Shown: positions 18,839 through 27,946 of the stretch, in pieces
Layout: every line of letters starts with the position of its first letter
Position numbering within the stretch: the stretch's first letter is position 1
NCBI GenBank assembly: GCA_016788635.1
Contig: JAEUSU010000020.1
Coordinates: 1 to 64,000 of the forward strand
DNA: 64,000 nt
Source: Flavobacteriales bacterium
GTDB lineage: Bacteria > Bacteroidota > Bacteroidia > Flavobacteriales_F > PHOS-HE28
Reading direction: 5' to 3'
Translations under genes and position numbers: made by a program
The notes under the pieces: model-generated
What the model was told of the DNA's origin: nothing
The model's database searches: none
The model's input: the letters and a program-made list of their open reading frames with translations, nothing else

Positions 18839-20346
18839 GCCTCGGCCTTCACCAACAATTGGTCCAGATAGCTTCGGTCGTTGGCCAGGCGGGGCACCTT
18901 GTGCTGGCCACCGAGCTTGCCGCGCTGCTTCATCCATAGGTAGAAGGTGCCTTCCTGCGCCACGTGCAACACGGGAGGCACCAGTGCCCGATCACCCCGG
19001 CGCTTGGCATCGTAGTCGCTGTTCAGTTCGCGGAGCCGTTCGTCCAGGGCCTCGGCGAAGCGTGCCATGTCCGGCGCGGTCCCCTCGAACTCGATGAGCC
19101 ACTCGTGTCCGCCACGGCCCTCCTGTCCCATGTACACCGGGCCGGCGGTGTATTCGCGCACACGGCAGCCGGTGAGCGTGCATGCATGTGCGATGGCCTT
19201 GTCCGCGTTGTCCACGATAAGCTCCTCACCGAAGGCGTTGATGAAGCTTCGTGTACGACCAGCCACCTGGATGCGGTAAGGGCGCACGCTGGTGAAGCGC
19301 ACCAGATCGCCTGTCATGTAGCGCCACAGGCCGGCATTGGTGCTGATCACCGGCGCGTACAGGCGGCCGGGCTGCACATCCTGGAGCAGCACGGTGCGTG
19401 GCTGGTCCCGGTGCAGCTCCTCTTCGGGGAGGAATTCGAAAAAGATGCCGTAATCGAGCATCAGCAGCATGTCGTCCGCTCCGCGCCGGTCCTGTATGGC
19501 GAAGTAGCCTTCGCTCGCGTTGTAGCTCTCCAGGTAGTTCATGGATGCCGAGGGGATCAACTCGGCGAACTGCTCACGGTAGGGGCGGAAACTTACGCCG
19601 CCATGCATGAAGAGCTCCAACTGCGGCCACACCTCCATGAGGTCACTCTTGCCGGTGAGCTCCAGGATGCGGCGCAGGATGATGAGCGTCCAGGAAGGCA
19701 CGCCGGCAATGCTCCGCACATCCTCGCGCATGGTCTCGCGGGCCATCTGCTCGATCTTCTCCTCCCAATTGTCCATCAATGCGGTCTCAATGGCCGGGGT
19801 GCGGCGCAGCTCCACCCAGATGGGCAGGTTGCGGATGATGATGGCGCTGAGGTCGCCGCTGTACGCATCGGCACGTACCGGTTCGATGGCGCTGCTGCCG
19901 CCCACCACCAGGGTCTTGCCGAGGTAGAGCCTGCTGGATGGATTCTGCTCCACATGCAGGGCCAGCAGGTCCTTGCCGCCCTTGTAGTGGCATTCCTCCA
20001 AGGCCTCGCGGCTCACGGGGATGAACTTGCTGCGATCACTGGTGGTGCCGCTGCTCTTGGCGAACCACTTGATGTCCGTGGGCCAGAGCAGGTTCTGTTC
20101 ACCCCCTCTCAGCCGCTCCACCCACGGCTTCAGGTCGGCATAGTCCTGCAGGGGTACGCGCTGCCGGAATACGTCCGGGTCTGTGATGCTTTCATAGTCA
20201 AATCGCCGTCCCCATTCGGTGTAGCGCGCGGCACGCACCAGCCGGTGGAAGACCTCCAACTGGGCACCATGTGGATCATCCCTGAACAAGGCGATCTGCT
20301 GGAGCCGCTTCTTGATCAGGAATGCGAAGAGCGCGTTTACGGGCAT
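18835..20346 (-). CDS. GH3 auxin-responsive-promoter family protein (acyl-adenylase fold)
   Basis: This 503-residue protein belongs to the GH3 family, whose plant members adenylate carboxylates and join them to amino acids. Bacterial members are common in Bacteroidota but their substrate is unknown. The ATP-binding motif SSGTTSDRSKFIPVS lies near residues 94-108, followed by WRYMTGDLVRFTS and the hinge region VAGRTRSFINAFGEEL, typical of adenylate-forming enzymes. The start MPVNALFAFLIKKR at 20346 fits the family; the frame is open to 20379. It overlaps the downstream secreted-protein gene by 4 bases and is divergent from the DUF2797 gene, with only 32 bases between starts. Confidence 0.9.
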   Translation of the reverse strand: MPVNALFAFLIKKRLQQIALFRDDPHGAQLEVFHRLVRAARYTEWGRRFDYESITDPDVFRQRVPLQDYADLKPWVERLRGGEQNLLWPTDIKWFAKSSGTTSDRSKFIPVSREALEECHYKGGKDLLALHVEQNPSSRLYLGKTLVVGGSSAIEPVRADAYSGDLSAIIIRNLPIWVELRRTPAIETALMDNWEEKIEQMARETMREDVRSIAGVPSWTLIILRRILELTGKSDLMEVWPQLELFMHGGVSFRPYREQFAELIPSASMNYLESYNASEGYFAIQDRRGADDMLLMLDYGIFFEFLPEEELHRDQPRTVLLQDVQPGRLYAPVISTNAGLWRYMTGDLVRFTSVRPYRIQVAGRTRSFINAFGEELIVDNADKAIAHACTLTGCRVREYTAGPVYMGQEGRGGHEWLIEFEGTAPDMARFAEALDERLRELNSDYDAKRRGDRALVPPVLHVAQEGTFYLWMKQRGKLGGQHKVPRLANDRSYLDQLLVKAEA

Positions 20347-20378
20347 CGGTCGGGGTGGTGGGCGGGAACGACGCAGCA

Positions 20379-21269
20379 ATGCTTACTTGCGGCGAAAAGA
20401 TACACAACGTGCCCAGCCCGGAAGCCGCACCCTTGCACAAGATGCTCGCCACAGCTGATCCGTCAGCCGGCGGTGAGGTGACCTATGCCCTGGACCGCGC
20501 CGGGTTGGAGCCCCTGCCGCTGGCGGAGTTCATCGGCGGTCGGTTCGGACTTCGTTTCACCGGCGGGCGTGTCTGCATGGCCTGTGGCAAGGCGGTGAAA
20601 AAGTTCTACGGCCAGGGCTTGTGCTATCCGTGCCTGCGGGATGCGCCCGAGGCGAGTGAATGCATCGTGCGGCCAGAGCTCTGCCGCGCGCATTTGGGCG
20701 AGGGGCGCGACCCGGCGTGGGAACAGCGCAACCATGCACAGGAGCACGTGGTGTACCTGAGCTTCACGGGTGCGGTGAAGGTGGGCGTCACGCGGTCCAC
20801 ACAGGTGCCTGTGCGTTGGATCGACCAGGGGGCCACCGGAGCGGTGGTGATCGCCCGTACACCCTACCGACAACTCGCCGGCCTGATCGAGGTGGACCTC
20901 AAGCGGCTCTTCACCGACCGCACGGACTGGCGCGCCATGTTGGGCACGCGCGAGGCCCACACGGAACGCTTGCTCGCCGCCCGGGAGCAGGCCCTGGCCG
21001 CGCTCCCTACCCGCTTGCAGGAGTGGGCCCTGCCTGCGGAGCCACCCCTTGAGCTTCGTTTCCCCTTGCACGAGCCGCTCGGACCGGTGAGGTCACTCTC
21101 TTTCGAGAAGGTGCCTGGCATTGCTGGCCGGCTCGTGGGCATCAAGGGCCAGTATCTTATTTGGGATGGCGGACGCGTGTTCAACGTGCGCAACCATTCC
21201 GGCTACGTGACCGAGGTTATTTCCGGGCCGGAAGAACTGAATGAAACCCTTCCCGGGACCCCGGCGTAA
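20379..21269 (+). CDS. DUF2797 domain-containing protein with zinc-finger-like cysteines
   Basis: The 296-residue product matches DUF2797, a family of unknown function. Four cysteines (C66, C69, C82, C85) in CMACGKAVKKFYGQGLCYPC look like a zinc-ribbon, followed by C95 and C102. Later motifs include HVVYLSFTGAVKVGVTR, reminiscent of GIY-YIG-like folds, and VPVRWIDQGA. The ATG at 20379 was chosen because an earlier one at 20322 lies inside the divergent GH3 gene. An intrinsic terminator follows at 21315. Confidence 0.83.
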   Translation: MLTCGEKIHNVPSPEAAPLHKMLATADPSAGGEVTYALDRAGLEPLPLAEFIGGRFGLRFTGGRVCMACGKAVKKFYGQGLCYPCLRDAPEASECIVRPELCRAHLGEGRDPAWEQRNHAQEHVVYLSFTGAVKVGVTRSTQVPVRWIDQGATGAVVIARTPYRQLAGLIEVDLKRLFTDRTDWRAMLGTREAHTERLLAAREQALAALPTRLQEWALPAEPPLELRFPLHEPLGPVRSLSFEKVPGIAGRLVGIKGQYLIWDGGRVFNVRNHSGYVTEVISGPEELNETLPGTPA

Positions 21270-21314
21270 CAAGCGCGGGTTTTGGTCAGTGGATACTGAT
21301 CGAAAGGGTTGGGT

Positions 21315-21350
21315 GAAGGGTCCCGCTTAACGCTGGGGCCCTTCGCTTTT
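21315..21350 (+). terminator. Intrinsic terminator after the DUF2797 gene
   Basis: The arms GAAGGGTCCC and GGGGCCCTTC pair over 10 positions (one G-T) around a 10-base loop, followed by GCTTTTCCCCCTTTT. It separates the converging DUF2797 and sppA genes. Confidence 0.7.
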
Positions 21351-21358
21351 CCCCCTTT

Positions 21359-23143
21359 TCAGTAGATGGCCAGATCGAAGGGCATGCGGGCCTGCACACC
21401 GGCAGACCGGCGCAGTTCGCGGACCTGTTGCAGGGTGCGCACCAGTTCGGCATCGCTGCCCAGCGTGCGCTGCACCACCCAGGCGTTGGCTTGTGCGTTC
21501 AAGCTTTCCTGCAGCTGCTGCAGAAAGTTCTTTTGCTCGGGGTATTCCACCACGCGGTAGGCATCGCCCAGGCCCGCCCGTTCCGCCGCATCGCGCACGG
21601 CATCCTCCAGCCCGCCCAGTTCGTCCACCAGGCCAATGCGTTTCGCATCACTGCCCGTCCACACGCGGCCGCGACCCACCTCGTTCACCTGCTCGGCAGG
21701 CATGTTGCGTCCTTCGGCCACGCGCTTCAGGAAGTCGCTGTAGAAGGTGTCCACCCAGGCCTGAATGATCTCGCGCTCGTCCGGGCGCATGGGCCGGTTC
21801 ACGCTCATCAGGTCCGCGTAGCGGCCGGTCTTCACCCCGTCGAAGGTGATGCCCAGCTTGTTGTTGAAGAAGCCCTGGAAGTTGGGGATGATGCCGAACA
21901 CACCGATGCTGCCGGTGATGGTTCCGGGGTCCGCATAGATCTTGTCCGCTGCGCAGCTGATGTAGTATCCGCCGCTGGCCGCCACATCGCCCATGCTCAC
22001 CACCACGGGTTTGGCGGCCTTTGCCAGCACCATTTCCCGCCAGATCACATCGCTGGCCAGACCGCTGCCACCGGGGCTGTTCACCCGCAGCACAATGGCC
22101 TTCACGGCACTGTCCTCCCGGGCCTTGCGGATGGCCTCGCTCAACGTTTCGCTGCCAATGGTGCCGTCCTCGTTCTCCCCGCTCATGATCGAGCCTTCGG
22201 CATACACAACGGCCACACGGCCACCCTTGCGGGTGGGCTCCACGGTGCGGGCATAGCGTGGCAGGGGAGCCAGGCGGATCTCTTTTCCTGCCCCTAGGCC
22301 CATGCGTTCGCGCAAACGGTCCAACACCACATCCTTGTACTCCACACCATCCACAAGACCAAGGTCCATCGCGTGTTGGGCGCGGCGGATCCGCAGGTTG
22401 TCGGCGATGTCACGCAGTTTGGCCACATCCACCTTGCGGCTGGCAGAAATGGTGTTCAAATAGTCCTGCCAGAGGCCTTCGATCAGTGTGCTCAGTTGCT
22501 CTCGATTGGCCTCGGTCATCTTCTCCTCGGTGTAGGCCTCGCCGAAGCTCTTGTAGATGTTGTTGCTTCCCTTGATGAACTCCATGCCGATGTCCAGTTT
22601 CTTGAACAGGCCCTTGAAGAACATGAGCTCGGCACGCAAGCCTCGGAAGTCCAGATCGCCTTCGGGGACCAGGTAAACCTCATCCGCCGCGCTGGCCAGG
22701 TAGTAGCTGCCCTGTGTGTAATACTCGGCATAGGCGAGCACCGGTTTGCCGCTGGCTTCTTTGAACTCCACCAGCTTCTCTCGGATCTCGCGCGCGGTGG
22801 CCATGCCCATGTTGGTCATGCTCAACTCCATGAACACGCCCTTGATTCGATCGTCGGTCTTGGCATGTTCCAATGCAGCAAGCACCTGGTTGAGCCCCAG
22901 TGGCGACATGCCTTTGAAGGGGCCGAAATCGAACATCAGGTCGTCCGCTGTGCCCCGGTCGCGCATCTCCTGGTCCAGGCGGATGTGCAGCACGCTATCC
23001 TCCTTCACCTTGGCGGGTTTGCCCTGCATGGCGAAGGAGGCGCTCATGGCTGCAATGAAGCCGATGAACAGGAAGATGAGGAGCACGCCCACCAGCAGGG
23101 TGCCCAGCATGGAGGCGAACATGAACTTCAGGAAGTCTTTCAT
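21359..23143 (-). CDS. sppA: Signal peptide peptidase SppA, long (67K) type
   Basis: SppA (594 residues) is a membrane-anchored serine protease that degrades released signal peptides. One N-terminal membrane segment (about 10-35) precedes two tandem ClpP-like domains. The nucleophile Ser390 sits in [13 protein letters not shown] in the second domain, and the general-base Lys198 in IYKSFGEAY in the first, matching the E. coli long-form arrangement. Length agrees with the long family. It is divergent from folK, and each has a TAnnTTCG box in the 113-base gap. Confidence 0.95.
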   Translation of the reverse strand: MKDFLKFMFASMLGTLLVGVLLIFLFIGFIAAMSASFAMQGKPAKVKEDSVLHIRLDQEMRDRGTADDLMFDFGPFKGMSPLGLNQVLAALEHAKTDDRIKGVFMELSMTNMGMATAREIREKLVEFKEASGKPVLAYAEYYTQGSYYLASAADEVYLVPEGDLDFRGLRAELMFFKGLFKKLDIGMEFIKGSNNIYKSFGEAYTEEKMTEANREQLSTLIEGLWQDYLNTISASRKVDVAKLRDIADNLRIRRAQHAMDLGLVDGVEYKDVVLDRLRERMGLGAGKEIRLAPLPRYARTVEPTRKGGRVAVVYAEGSIMSGENEDGTIGSETLSEAIRKAREDSAVKAIVLRVNSPGGSGLASDVIWREMVLAKAAKPVVVSMGDVAASGGYYISCAADKIYADPGTITGSIGVFGIIPNFQGFFNNKLGITFDGVKTGRYADLMSVNRPMRPDEREIIQAWVDTFYSDFLKRVAEGRNMPAEQVNEVGRGRVWTGSDAKRIGLVDELGGLEDAVRDAAERAGLGDAYRVVEYPEQKNFLQQLQESLNAQANAWVVQRTLGSDAELVRTLQQVRELRRSAGVQARMPFDLAIY

Positions 23144-23167
23144 GGGTCAGGGGCTGTATATCGGCTG

Positions 23168-23175
23168 CGAACATA
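23168..23175 (-). promoter_or_regulatory. Possible -7 box for sppA (TATGTTCG)
   Basis: TATGTTCG on the minus strand, one mismatch from TAnnTTTG, lies 24 bases before the sppA ATG. Confidence 0.35.
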
Positions 23176-23244
23176 GCCGGGGGTGCGCCCCGCTCGAGGA
23201 CCAGATCACATGGACGGTGGGGCGGGTGGACGGAAGGCCCCGGA

Positions 23245-23252
23245 TATCTTCG
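23245..23252 (+). promoter_or_regulatory. Possible -7 box for folK (TATCTTCG)
   Basis: TATCTTCG lies only 4 bases before the folK ATG. If it is the promoter box, transcription would start at or inside the start codon, giving a leaderless message. Confidence 0.35.
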
Positions 23253-23256
23253 CGGC

Positions 23257-23733
23257 ATGCCGGATGCGTTGCTGCTGTTGGGGGGGAATGTCGGGGAGGT
23301 GAGGCACACCTTCGCGCAAGCCACCCTCCTCCTGGAAGCCGCAGGGGTGCAGGTAAAGTCGCGATCCCGCATTCACCAGACCACTCCCTGGGGTGGGGTG
23401 GAGCAACCCGATTTCCTCAATCAGGCCCTGCTCGTCGCCCCCGCGCTCGGCCCCCGCGCCTTGCTGCATGCCTGTCTGGGCGTGGAAAGCGCTTTGGGTC
23501 GGCACCGCAGCACGGAACAGCAGTACGGCCCCCGCACGATCGACATCGACATTCTCCTCTTTGGGAGCCAGGTGGTGAATGAACCCGATCTGCACATTCC
23601 CCATCCCTTGCTGCAGGATCGGGCCTTTGCGCTGGCCCCGGCGGCCGATGTGGCACCAGGCTGGTCTCATCCTGTACTGGAGCGAACCATGTTGGAGCTG
23701 TTAAACGATCTTCGATCTCGACCAGAACCGTGA
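23257..23733 (+). CDS. folK: HPPK (dihydropterin pyrophosphokinase)
   Basis: FolK (158 residues) transfers pyrophosphate from ATP to 6-hydroxymethyl-dihydropterin in folate synthesis. Family motifs are LLLLGGNVGEV at the N-terminus, QTTPWGGVEQPDFLNQALLV, ESALGRHR, and the acidic signature YGPRTIDIDILLFG with the two metal-binding Asp residues, then HIPHPLLQDRAFALAP. Its TGA overlaps the GTG start of the following kinase gene by 4 bases, so the two are probably translated together. Confidence 0.95.
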   Translation: MPDALLLLGGNVGEVRHTFAQATLLLEAAGVQVKSRSRIHQTTPWGGVEQPDFLNQALLVAPALGPRALLHACLGVESALGRHRSTEQQYGPRTIDIDILLFGSQVVNEPDLHIPHPLLQDRAFALAPAADVAPGWSHPVLERTMLELLNDLRSRPEP

Positions 23734-24380
23734 TCCGCTACCCCTATATCGCGCTGGAAGGCCTGATCGGAGCGGGCAAGACCACCCTGGCCAAACGGCT
23801 TGCAGCTGACCTCAACGGCCGGCTGGTGCTGGAGGAGTTCGATGACAATCCTTTCCTGCCCCGGTTCTATGCCGACCCGAAGCGTTACGCCTTCTCGGTG
23901 GAGCTCTCCTTCCTGGCCCAGCGCTATCATCAACTCAAGCGGGTCACCGAGCATGATCTCTTCCATGCCTGCACCGTGGCCGATTATTCCCTGGGGAAAT
24001 CCCTGGTGTTCGCCAAGGCTACATTGGATGGCGATGAACATGCGCTGTTCATGGACCTCTACCGCATCATGTTCGCCGACCTGCCCAAGCCGGACCTGCT
24101 GATCTACCTGCATCCGCCCCTGGACCTCGTTCGTGATCGGATCCGCCTGCGGGGCCGGAGCTTCGAGCTGGGTATCACGGATGCTTATCTACAGAGGCTT
24201 CAGGAGGGCTACATGGACCACTTGCAGAAGCTCCCTGGCCAACGGGTGTTGGTGCTGGATATCGGTGCGGGTGATCTGCGCGGCAGCGGACCGGATTACG
24301 AGGCCGTCTTGGATGTCCTGTCGGAGCCGCTGGCAGCGGGCTTTCACGTGCGTGTGCTGCCGTCCACCGTGCGATCGTGA
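23730..24380 (+). CDS. Deoxynucleoside kinase (second of two)
   Basis: This 216-residue protein of the deoxynucleoside kinase family starts with GTG at 23730, overlapping folK as GTGA. It has the P-loop GLIGAGKTT at 10-18, the substrate motif ADYSLGKSLVFA, and the LID-region RDRIRLRGRSFELGI. It is related to the kinase at 17234 but lacks that protein's Lys/Ala-rich tail. Its position behind folK suggests coupling of folate and nucleotide supply; that is inference. Which deoxynucleosides it accepts cannot be told from the sequence. Confidence 0.88.
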   Translation: MIRYPYIALEGLIGAGKTTLAKRLAADLNGRLVLEEFDDNPFLPRFYADPKRYAFSVELSFLAQRYHQLKRVTEHDLFHACTVADYSLGKSLVFAKATLDGDEHALFMDLYRIMFADLPKPDLLIYLHPPLDLVRDRIRLRGRSFELGITDAYLQRLQEGYMDHLQKLPGQRVLVLDIGAGDLRGSGPDYEAVLDVLSEPLAAGFHVRVLPSTVRS

Positions 24381-24464
24381 ACAAATGATGCGCACGGCTC
24401 GGAGAATCAGGCGGCTAGCGGTGGTTATACTTGCAGCCGAAATCAACCAACCCTCGCGTTCCAC

Positions 24465-26177
24465 ATGAACCCTTCTTTCCGGAAAGGTTTGCCCCTCCTG
24501 GCCCTCGCCGCACTTGTTGCGGGCTGCGGTGGCATCGGCAAAATGAGCAAGTATGCCTCCACCATCACCTACACGGTGGACCCCAACCCCCTGATCGTGC
24601 AGGGTGATACGGTGATGGTGAACATCAACGGCAATTTTCCCGGCAAGTACTTCTACAAGAAGGCGCAGGTGGAATTGACGCCCGTGATCGTGTATCCTGG
24701 TGGTGAGGCCCCGTTGAAGATGCAGGGATTCCAAGGTGAGGGTGCCGCAGGCAACTACCCGGTGATCTCCTATGAAAGCGGCAAGAGCTTCACCTACACC
24801 GACCGTGTGGCCTACGTGCCGGGCATGGCCAATGAGAGCCAGCTCATGGTGCGCATCCTGGGCAAGCAGGGCAAGAAGGAAAAAGCATTCGACCCGATCA
24901 AGTTGGCGGATGGTGTGATCACCACGCCCTACCTGGTGCAAAGTGATGACAAGGTGCTTATGTCCAAGGACCAGTTCCAGCGCATTACGTCGCACACGCA
25001 GGACGCCGTGATCAATTATCTCATCAATTCGGCTGCTGTGCGCCCGACGGAACTGAGCGACAAGGACATCAAGGACATGGCCGCCTTCATCAAGTCAGCA
25101 GTGAAGGACTCCACCATCCAGATGAAGCAATTGGGCATTCAGGCATGGGCCTCACCGGATGGCGAGATCAGCCTGAACGAGAACCTGGCCGGTGATCGTG
25201 CGAAGAGCGCTCAGGCCTGGGCCAAGGGTGACCTGAACCGGAACAAGATCGCCGCAGGCAAGGATGAAGCGTTCTACCAGCTCACCCCCCGTGGCGAGGA
25301 CTGGGAAGGTTTCAAACGAGCCATGCAGAACAGCACTTCCGTACCGGACAAGGACCTGGTGCTGCGCGTGCTGGAGATGTATACGGACCTCACCAAACGT
25401 GAGCAGGAGATCAAGAACATGGCCGCGACCTACACGGAGATCGCCGAGCACATCCTGCCCGGTCTGCGCCGCTCGGAAATGTCAATGAGCTACGATCGTG
25501 TGGGCAAGAGCGATGCGGAGATCACCGCGCTCAGCAAGAGCGATCCTTCAAAACTGAACGTGGAGGAACTGCTCTACAGCGCCACCCTCACCACGGACAT
25601 GAACGAGCAGCTCCGCATTTACCGCGAAGCCGAGCGCCTGTTCCCGGATGACCATCGCGGCGTGAACAATGTGGGGTATGTGCTCATGCTGCAGAACAAG
25701 CTGAACGATGCCGAAGCGCAGTTCCAGAAGGCCAACAGCATCAAGGACAACCCGGTGAGCACCAACAACCTGGGTGTTTGTGCACGCCTGAAGGGGGATC
25801 GCAAGAAGGCCATGGGCCTTTACCAGAAGGCCACCAGCGCCGGACCCGAGGTGAAGTACAACATGGGCATCATCGACATCCAGAACGGCAACTACGCCAG
25901 CGCCAGCAGCAACATGAGCGGTACGAACAGTGTGAACGCCGCACTGGCCAAGGTGCTCGGTGGTGATGCGGCCGGTGCACAGCGGATCCTGGATGCCGCT
26001 CCGGACAAGGACAGCGCCACGGGCCACTACCTGGCGGCCATCATCGCTGCCCGCACGAACAACGAGGATGGTGTACGCAACCATCTTGGCGCTGCGGTGG
26101 CCAAGGACGGCAGCCTGCGTGAGAAAGCCATGAAGGACCTCGAGTTCCGCAACTTCAAGGGTCAGCTCGGCCTTTGA
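24465..26177 (+). CDS. Lipoprotein with C-terminal tetratricopeptide-like repeats
   Basis: The 570-residue product has a lipobox, LVAGC with Cys21, after a short hydrophobic leader, so it should be lipid-anchored in the envelope. Residues ~30-330 include an all-beta N-terminal part and then IQAWASPDGEISLNENLAGDRAKSA, which resembles the peptidoglycan-binding-like segments found in Bacteroidota envelope proteins. Residues ~360-560 look like TPR-type helical repeats (YREAERLFPDDHRGVNNVGY, AEAQFQKANSIKD, AMGLYQKA). The exact function is unknown. It stands alone and ends at a strong terminator. Confidence 0.82.
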   Translation: MNPSFRKGLPLLALAALVAGCGGIGKMSKYASTITYTVDPNPLIVQGDTVMVNINGNFPGKYFYKKAQVELTPVIVYPGGEAPLKMQGFQGEGAAGNYPVISYESGKSFTYTDRVAYVPGMANESQLMVRILGKQGKKEKAFDPIKLADGVITTPYLVQSDDKVLMSKDQFQRITSHTQDAVINYLINSAAVRPTELSDKDIKDMAAFIKSAVKDSTIQMKQLGIQAWASPDGEISLNENLAGDRAKSAQAWAKGDLNRNKIAAGKDEAFYQLTPRGEDWEGFKRAMQNSTSVPDKDLVLRVLEMYTDLTKREQEIKNMAATYTEIAEHILPGLRRSEMSMSYDRVGKSDAEITALSKSDPSKLNVEELLYSATLTTDMNEQLRIYREAERLFPDDHRGVNNVGYVLMLQNKLNDAEAQFQKANSIKDNPVSTNNLGVCARLKGDRKKAMGLYQKATSAGPEVKYNMGIIDIQNGNYASASSNMSGTNSVNAALAKVLGGDAAGAQRILDAAPDKDSATGHYLAAIIAARTNNEDGVRNHLGAAVAKDGSLREKAMKDLEFRNFKGQLGL

Positions 26178-26203
26178 GCCGCTGAACCCAACGGCATCGA
26201 AAG

Positions 26204-26237
26204 CCCCTCGGCCTGGCCGAGGGGTTTTCTGCTTTTA
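26204..26237 (+). terminator. Intrinsic terminator after the TPR-like lipoprotein gene
   Basis: CCCCTCGGC and GCCGAGGGG pair perfectly around a 3-base loop (26204-26224), followed by TTTTCTGCTTTT. Confidence 0.85.
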
Positions 26238-26278
26238 CCCGGTCTGCATCGGCTCTTTCTGGTCCGTGCGAGATCACC

Positions 26279-26701
26279 TCAGCGGGCGGGATGAACCTTC
26301 ATGGCAACGCGCAGGCTGCGCCAGCCGAGCTGTTGCACATGGATGCTGTCACAGATACCGGCCGTTTTGAGTGTGAAGCGCCCTTCGGCATCGGTGACCA
26401 GCTGCTGAGCGGATGTGGGAGGCCGCATCCAGAAGGTGATCACAGCCGAACCGATGGGCTCTTGATCCTGCGCATCGATCACCCGGCCAACATAAACACT
26501 GTTCTTTCGATCGTGCGTGATGGATAGCGCGATGGCATCCAGCACGATGCAGCCATCCCTGCGGGTATCACCGTATTCAGGCCGCCTGTCCTTGATCCAG
26601 CCGTTGCGCCGCTGACCGTTCAGATCGAAAGAAGCCTGCGGGACTTTGAGTGGCGGTGCACAAGCCACCAGAAGCATCATGGCCAGGAGGGAACGGTACA
26701 T
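26279..26701 (-). CDS. Small lipoprotein with a carboxypeptidase-regulatory-like domain
   Basis: The 140-residue product starts at MYRSLLAMMLLVAC, a lipoprotein signal with Cys14. The open frame extends to 26785 without plausible N-terminal sequence. The second half (VYVGRVIDAQDQEPIGSAVI, then VTDAEGRFTLKT) matches the beta-sandwich carboxypeptidase regulatory-like fold common in Bacteroidota envelope proteins. No catalytic residues are visible, and its role is unknown. Neighbouring genes give no functional hint. Confidence 0.72.
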   Translation of the reverse strand: MYRSLLAMMLLVACAPPLKVPQASFDLNGQRRNGWIKDRRPEYGDTRRDGCIVLDAIALSITHDRKNSVYVGRVIDAQDQEPIGSAVITFWMRPPTSAQQLVTDAEGRFTLKTAGICDSIHVQQLGWRSLRVAMKVHPAR

Positions 26702-26824
26702 GGTCGCCAAAGCATACGCAAATGCGCTGCACATGTGGCCTCTCGTGGATGATCCCGTTCCTGTGCAGATGAGGCAAGGCGGCACGGCGGGCGCCCGATC
26801 GAAGAGGAAGGGCTGATCCGCGGA

Positions 26825-26858
26825 TAAAATGCGGAGCGGGCCCGCAAGGGCCCGTTCC
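26825..26858 (-). terminator. Intrinsic terminator after the outer-membrane barrel gene
   Basis: GGAACGGGCCC and GGGCCCGCTCC pair over 11 positions (one G-T) with a TTGC loop on the minus strand, followed by GCATTTTATCC. Confidence 0.75.
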
Positions 26859-26878
26859 GGAATGTGCTGGTACGTTGC

Positions 26879-27838
26879 TTAGAACACGATCTTCTGCCGG
26901 CGGATGCGCGTGCGGTACTTCTTCCCGCTGGTGCGGTACTTGAAGATCTTGTAGTGCATGTGCCACTTCAGGAAGATGTACGCGTCCAGGTCGTTGGAGT
27001 CGCCGCGTTGCTGGCCTGCGGCGGTCTGGCCGGGCACCTTGCCCAGGCTGGGGTCGGCCAGGAAGGCAGCCACAGGGCCGCGCACGGAGGCGAGCACATC
27101 ATTGTCGTAATACACCCCGCTCACATCATCGATGTAGTCGGTGAAGGTCTTGGTGTACTGCAGTTCGATTCCGCCGCTCCACACCTTGCTGAAGGCCTTT
27201 CGGATGCCCACGCCCATGGGGATGCAGATCTCGTAGTTGCGGTATTCCTCCGGTCCATCGGGGAGGCCCTGCCCCTCGGTACCCAGCGGCTTCAGTTGTA
27301 CCCAATTGCCATTGTACTTCGCTTTGGGGTCGAACCAGAAACCGCCGATGCCCGCGAAGAAATAGAAACCCACGCGCGTGTTGCCCTGTCCCTGTACCCC
27401 GCGTAGGTCGTAAAGGTGCCCGAGCATTTCCTTGAAGAGGTGGAGCTCATAGACCAGCGACAGTTCAAAGATGTCCGAGCGGAAACTCAGGTTGCGGTTA
27501 TGCCGGAACATCTCCTGGGTCAGGTTGTCGTTCCCTGCCAGCACACCGTAGGTCAGGTTCAGGCGGATGGACTGCCGCTCGAAGGTGTAGTAGCGATAAC
27601 CCACACTTAGCGCGGGTTTGGTCTGGCTCACCTCCAAGTCCCAGACAAAAGGCGACCCGATCTGGTTGCGGCCACCCAATTCACCCAGGAAGTTGGCAAT
27701 GCCCAGGCCCACGGTCAACTCACGGCGGTGAGACTTCCAGTACGAGGAGTTCTTGAAATACTGCGCCTCCACAATGCTGGGCATCAGGGAGATGAGCAGG
27801 GCCGTGAGAAGGGCTGGCTTCTTGAAGGACACGAGCAC
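26879..27838 (-). CDS. Outer-membrane beta-barrel protein, possibly DUF6089-like
   Basis: The product has a signal peptide (FKKPALLTALLISLMPSIVEAQ) and a mature part rich in alternating strands with aromatic ends (ALSVGYRYYTFERQSIRLNLTYGV, TRVGFYFFAGIGGFWFDP), typical of an outer-membrane barrel. The opening RELTVGLGIANFLGELGGRNQIG resembles the DUF6089 group, which I note tentatively. There is no ATG at the right place; GTG at 27838 or 27832 precedes the signal peptide, and a promoter-like box (27859-27866) lies inside the longer open frame that reaches 27904. A terminator follows the gene. Confidence 0.78.
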   Translation of the reverse strand: MLVSFKKPALLTALLISLMPSIVEAQYFKNSSYWKSHRRELTVGLGIANFLGELGGRNQIGSPFVWDLEVSQTKPALSVGYRYYTFERQSIRLNLTYGVLAGNDNLTQEMFRHNRNLSFRSDIFELSLVYELHLFKEMLGHLYDLRGVQGQGNTRVGFYFFAGIGGFWFDPKAKYNGNWVQLKPLGTEGQGLPDGPEEYRNYEICIPMGVGIRKAFSKVWSGGIELQYTKTFTDYIDDVSGVYYDNDVLASVRGPVAAFLADPSLGKVPGQTAAGQQRGDSNDLDAYIFLKWHMHYKIFKYRTSGKKYRTRIRRQKIVF

Positions 27839-27858
27839 GCCTGGAGCAGGTTGGTGGG

Positions 27859-27866
27859 CGAATATA
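27859..27866 (-). promoter_or_regulatory. Possible -7 box for the outer-membrane barrel gene (TATATTCG)
   Basis: TATATTCG on the minus strand, one mismatch from TAnnTTTG, lies 20 bases before the GTG at 27838. It argues that the true start is downstream of the ATG at 27904. Confidence 0.35.
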
Positions 27867-27946
27867 GAAGGATGCGACGGACCGGAGGAATAGCCTCCTT
27901 GCATTCATCCCCAAAGACTTGTGAATGGGCGCGGGGTTGCCTTGGC

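Noticed and set aside
18964-20481. 505-codon plus-strand frame
   Set aside because: It is antisense to the GH3-family gene, which has the ATP-binding motif and normal length.
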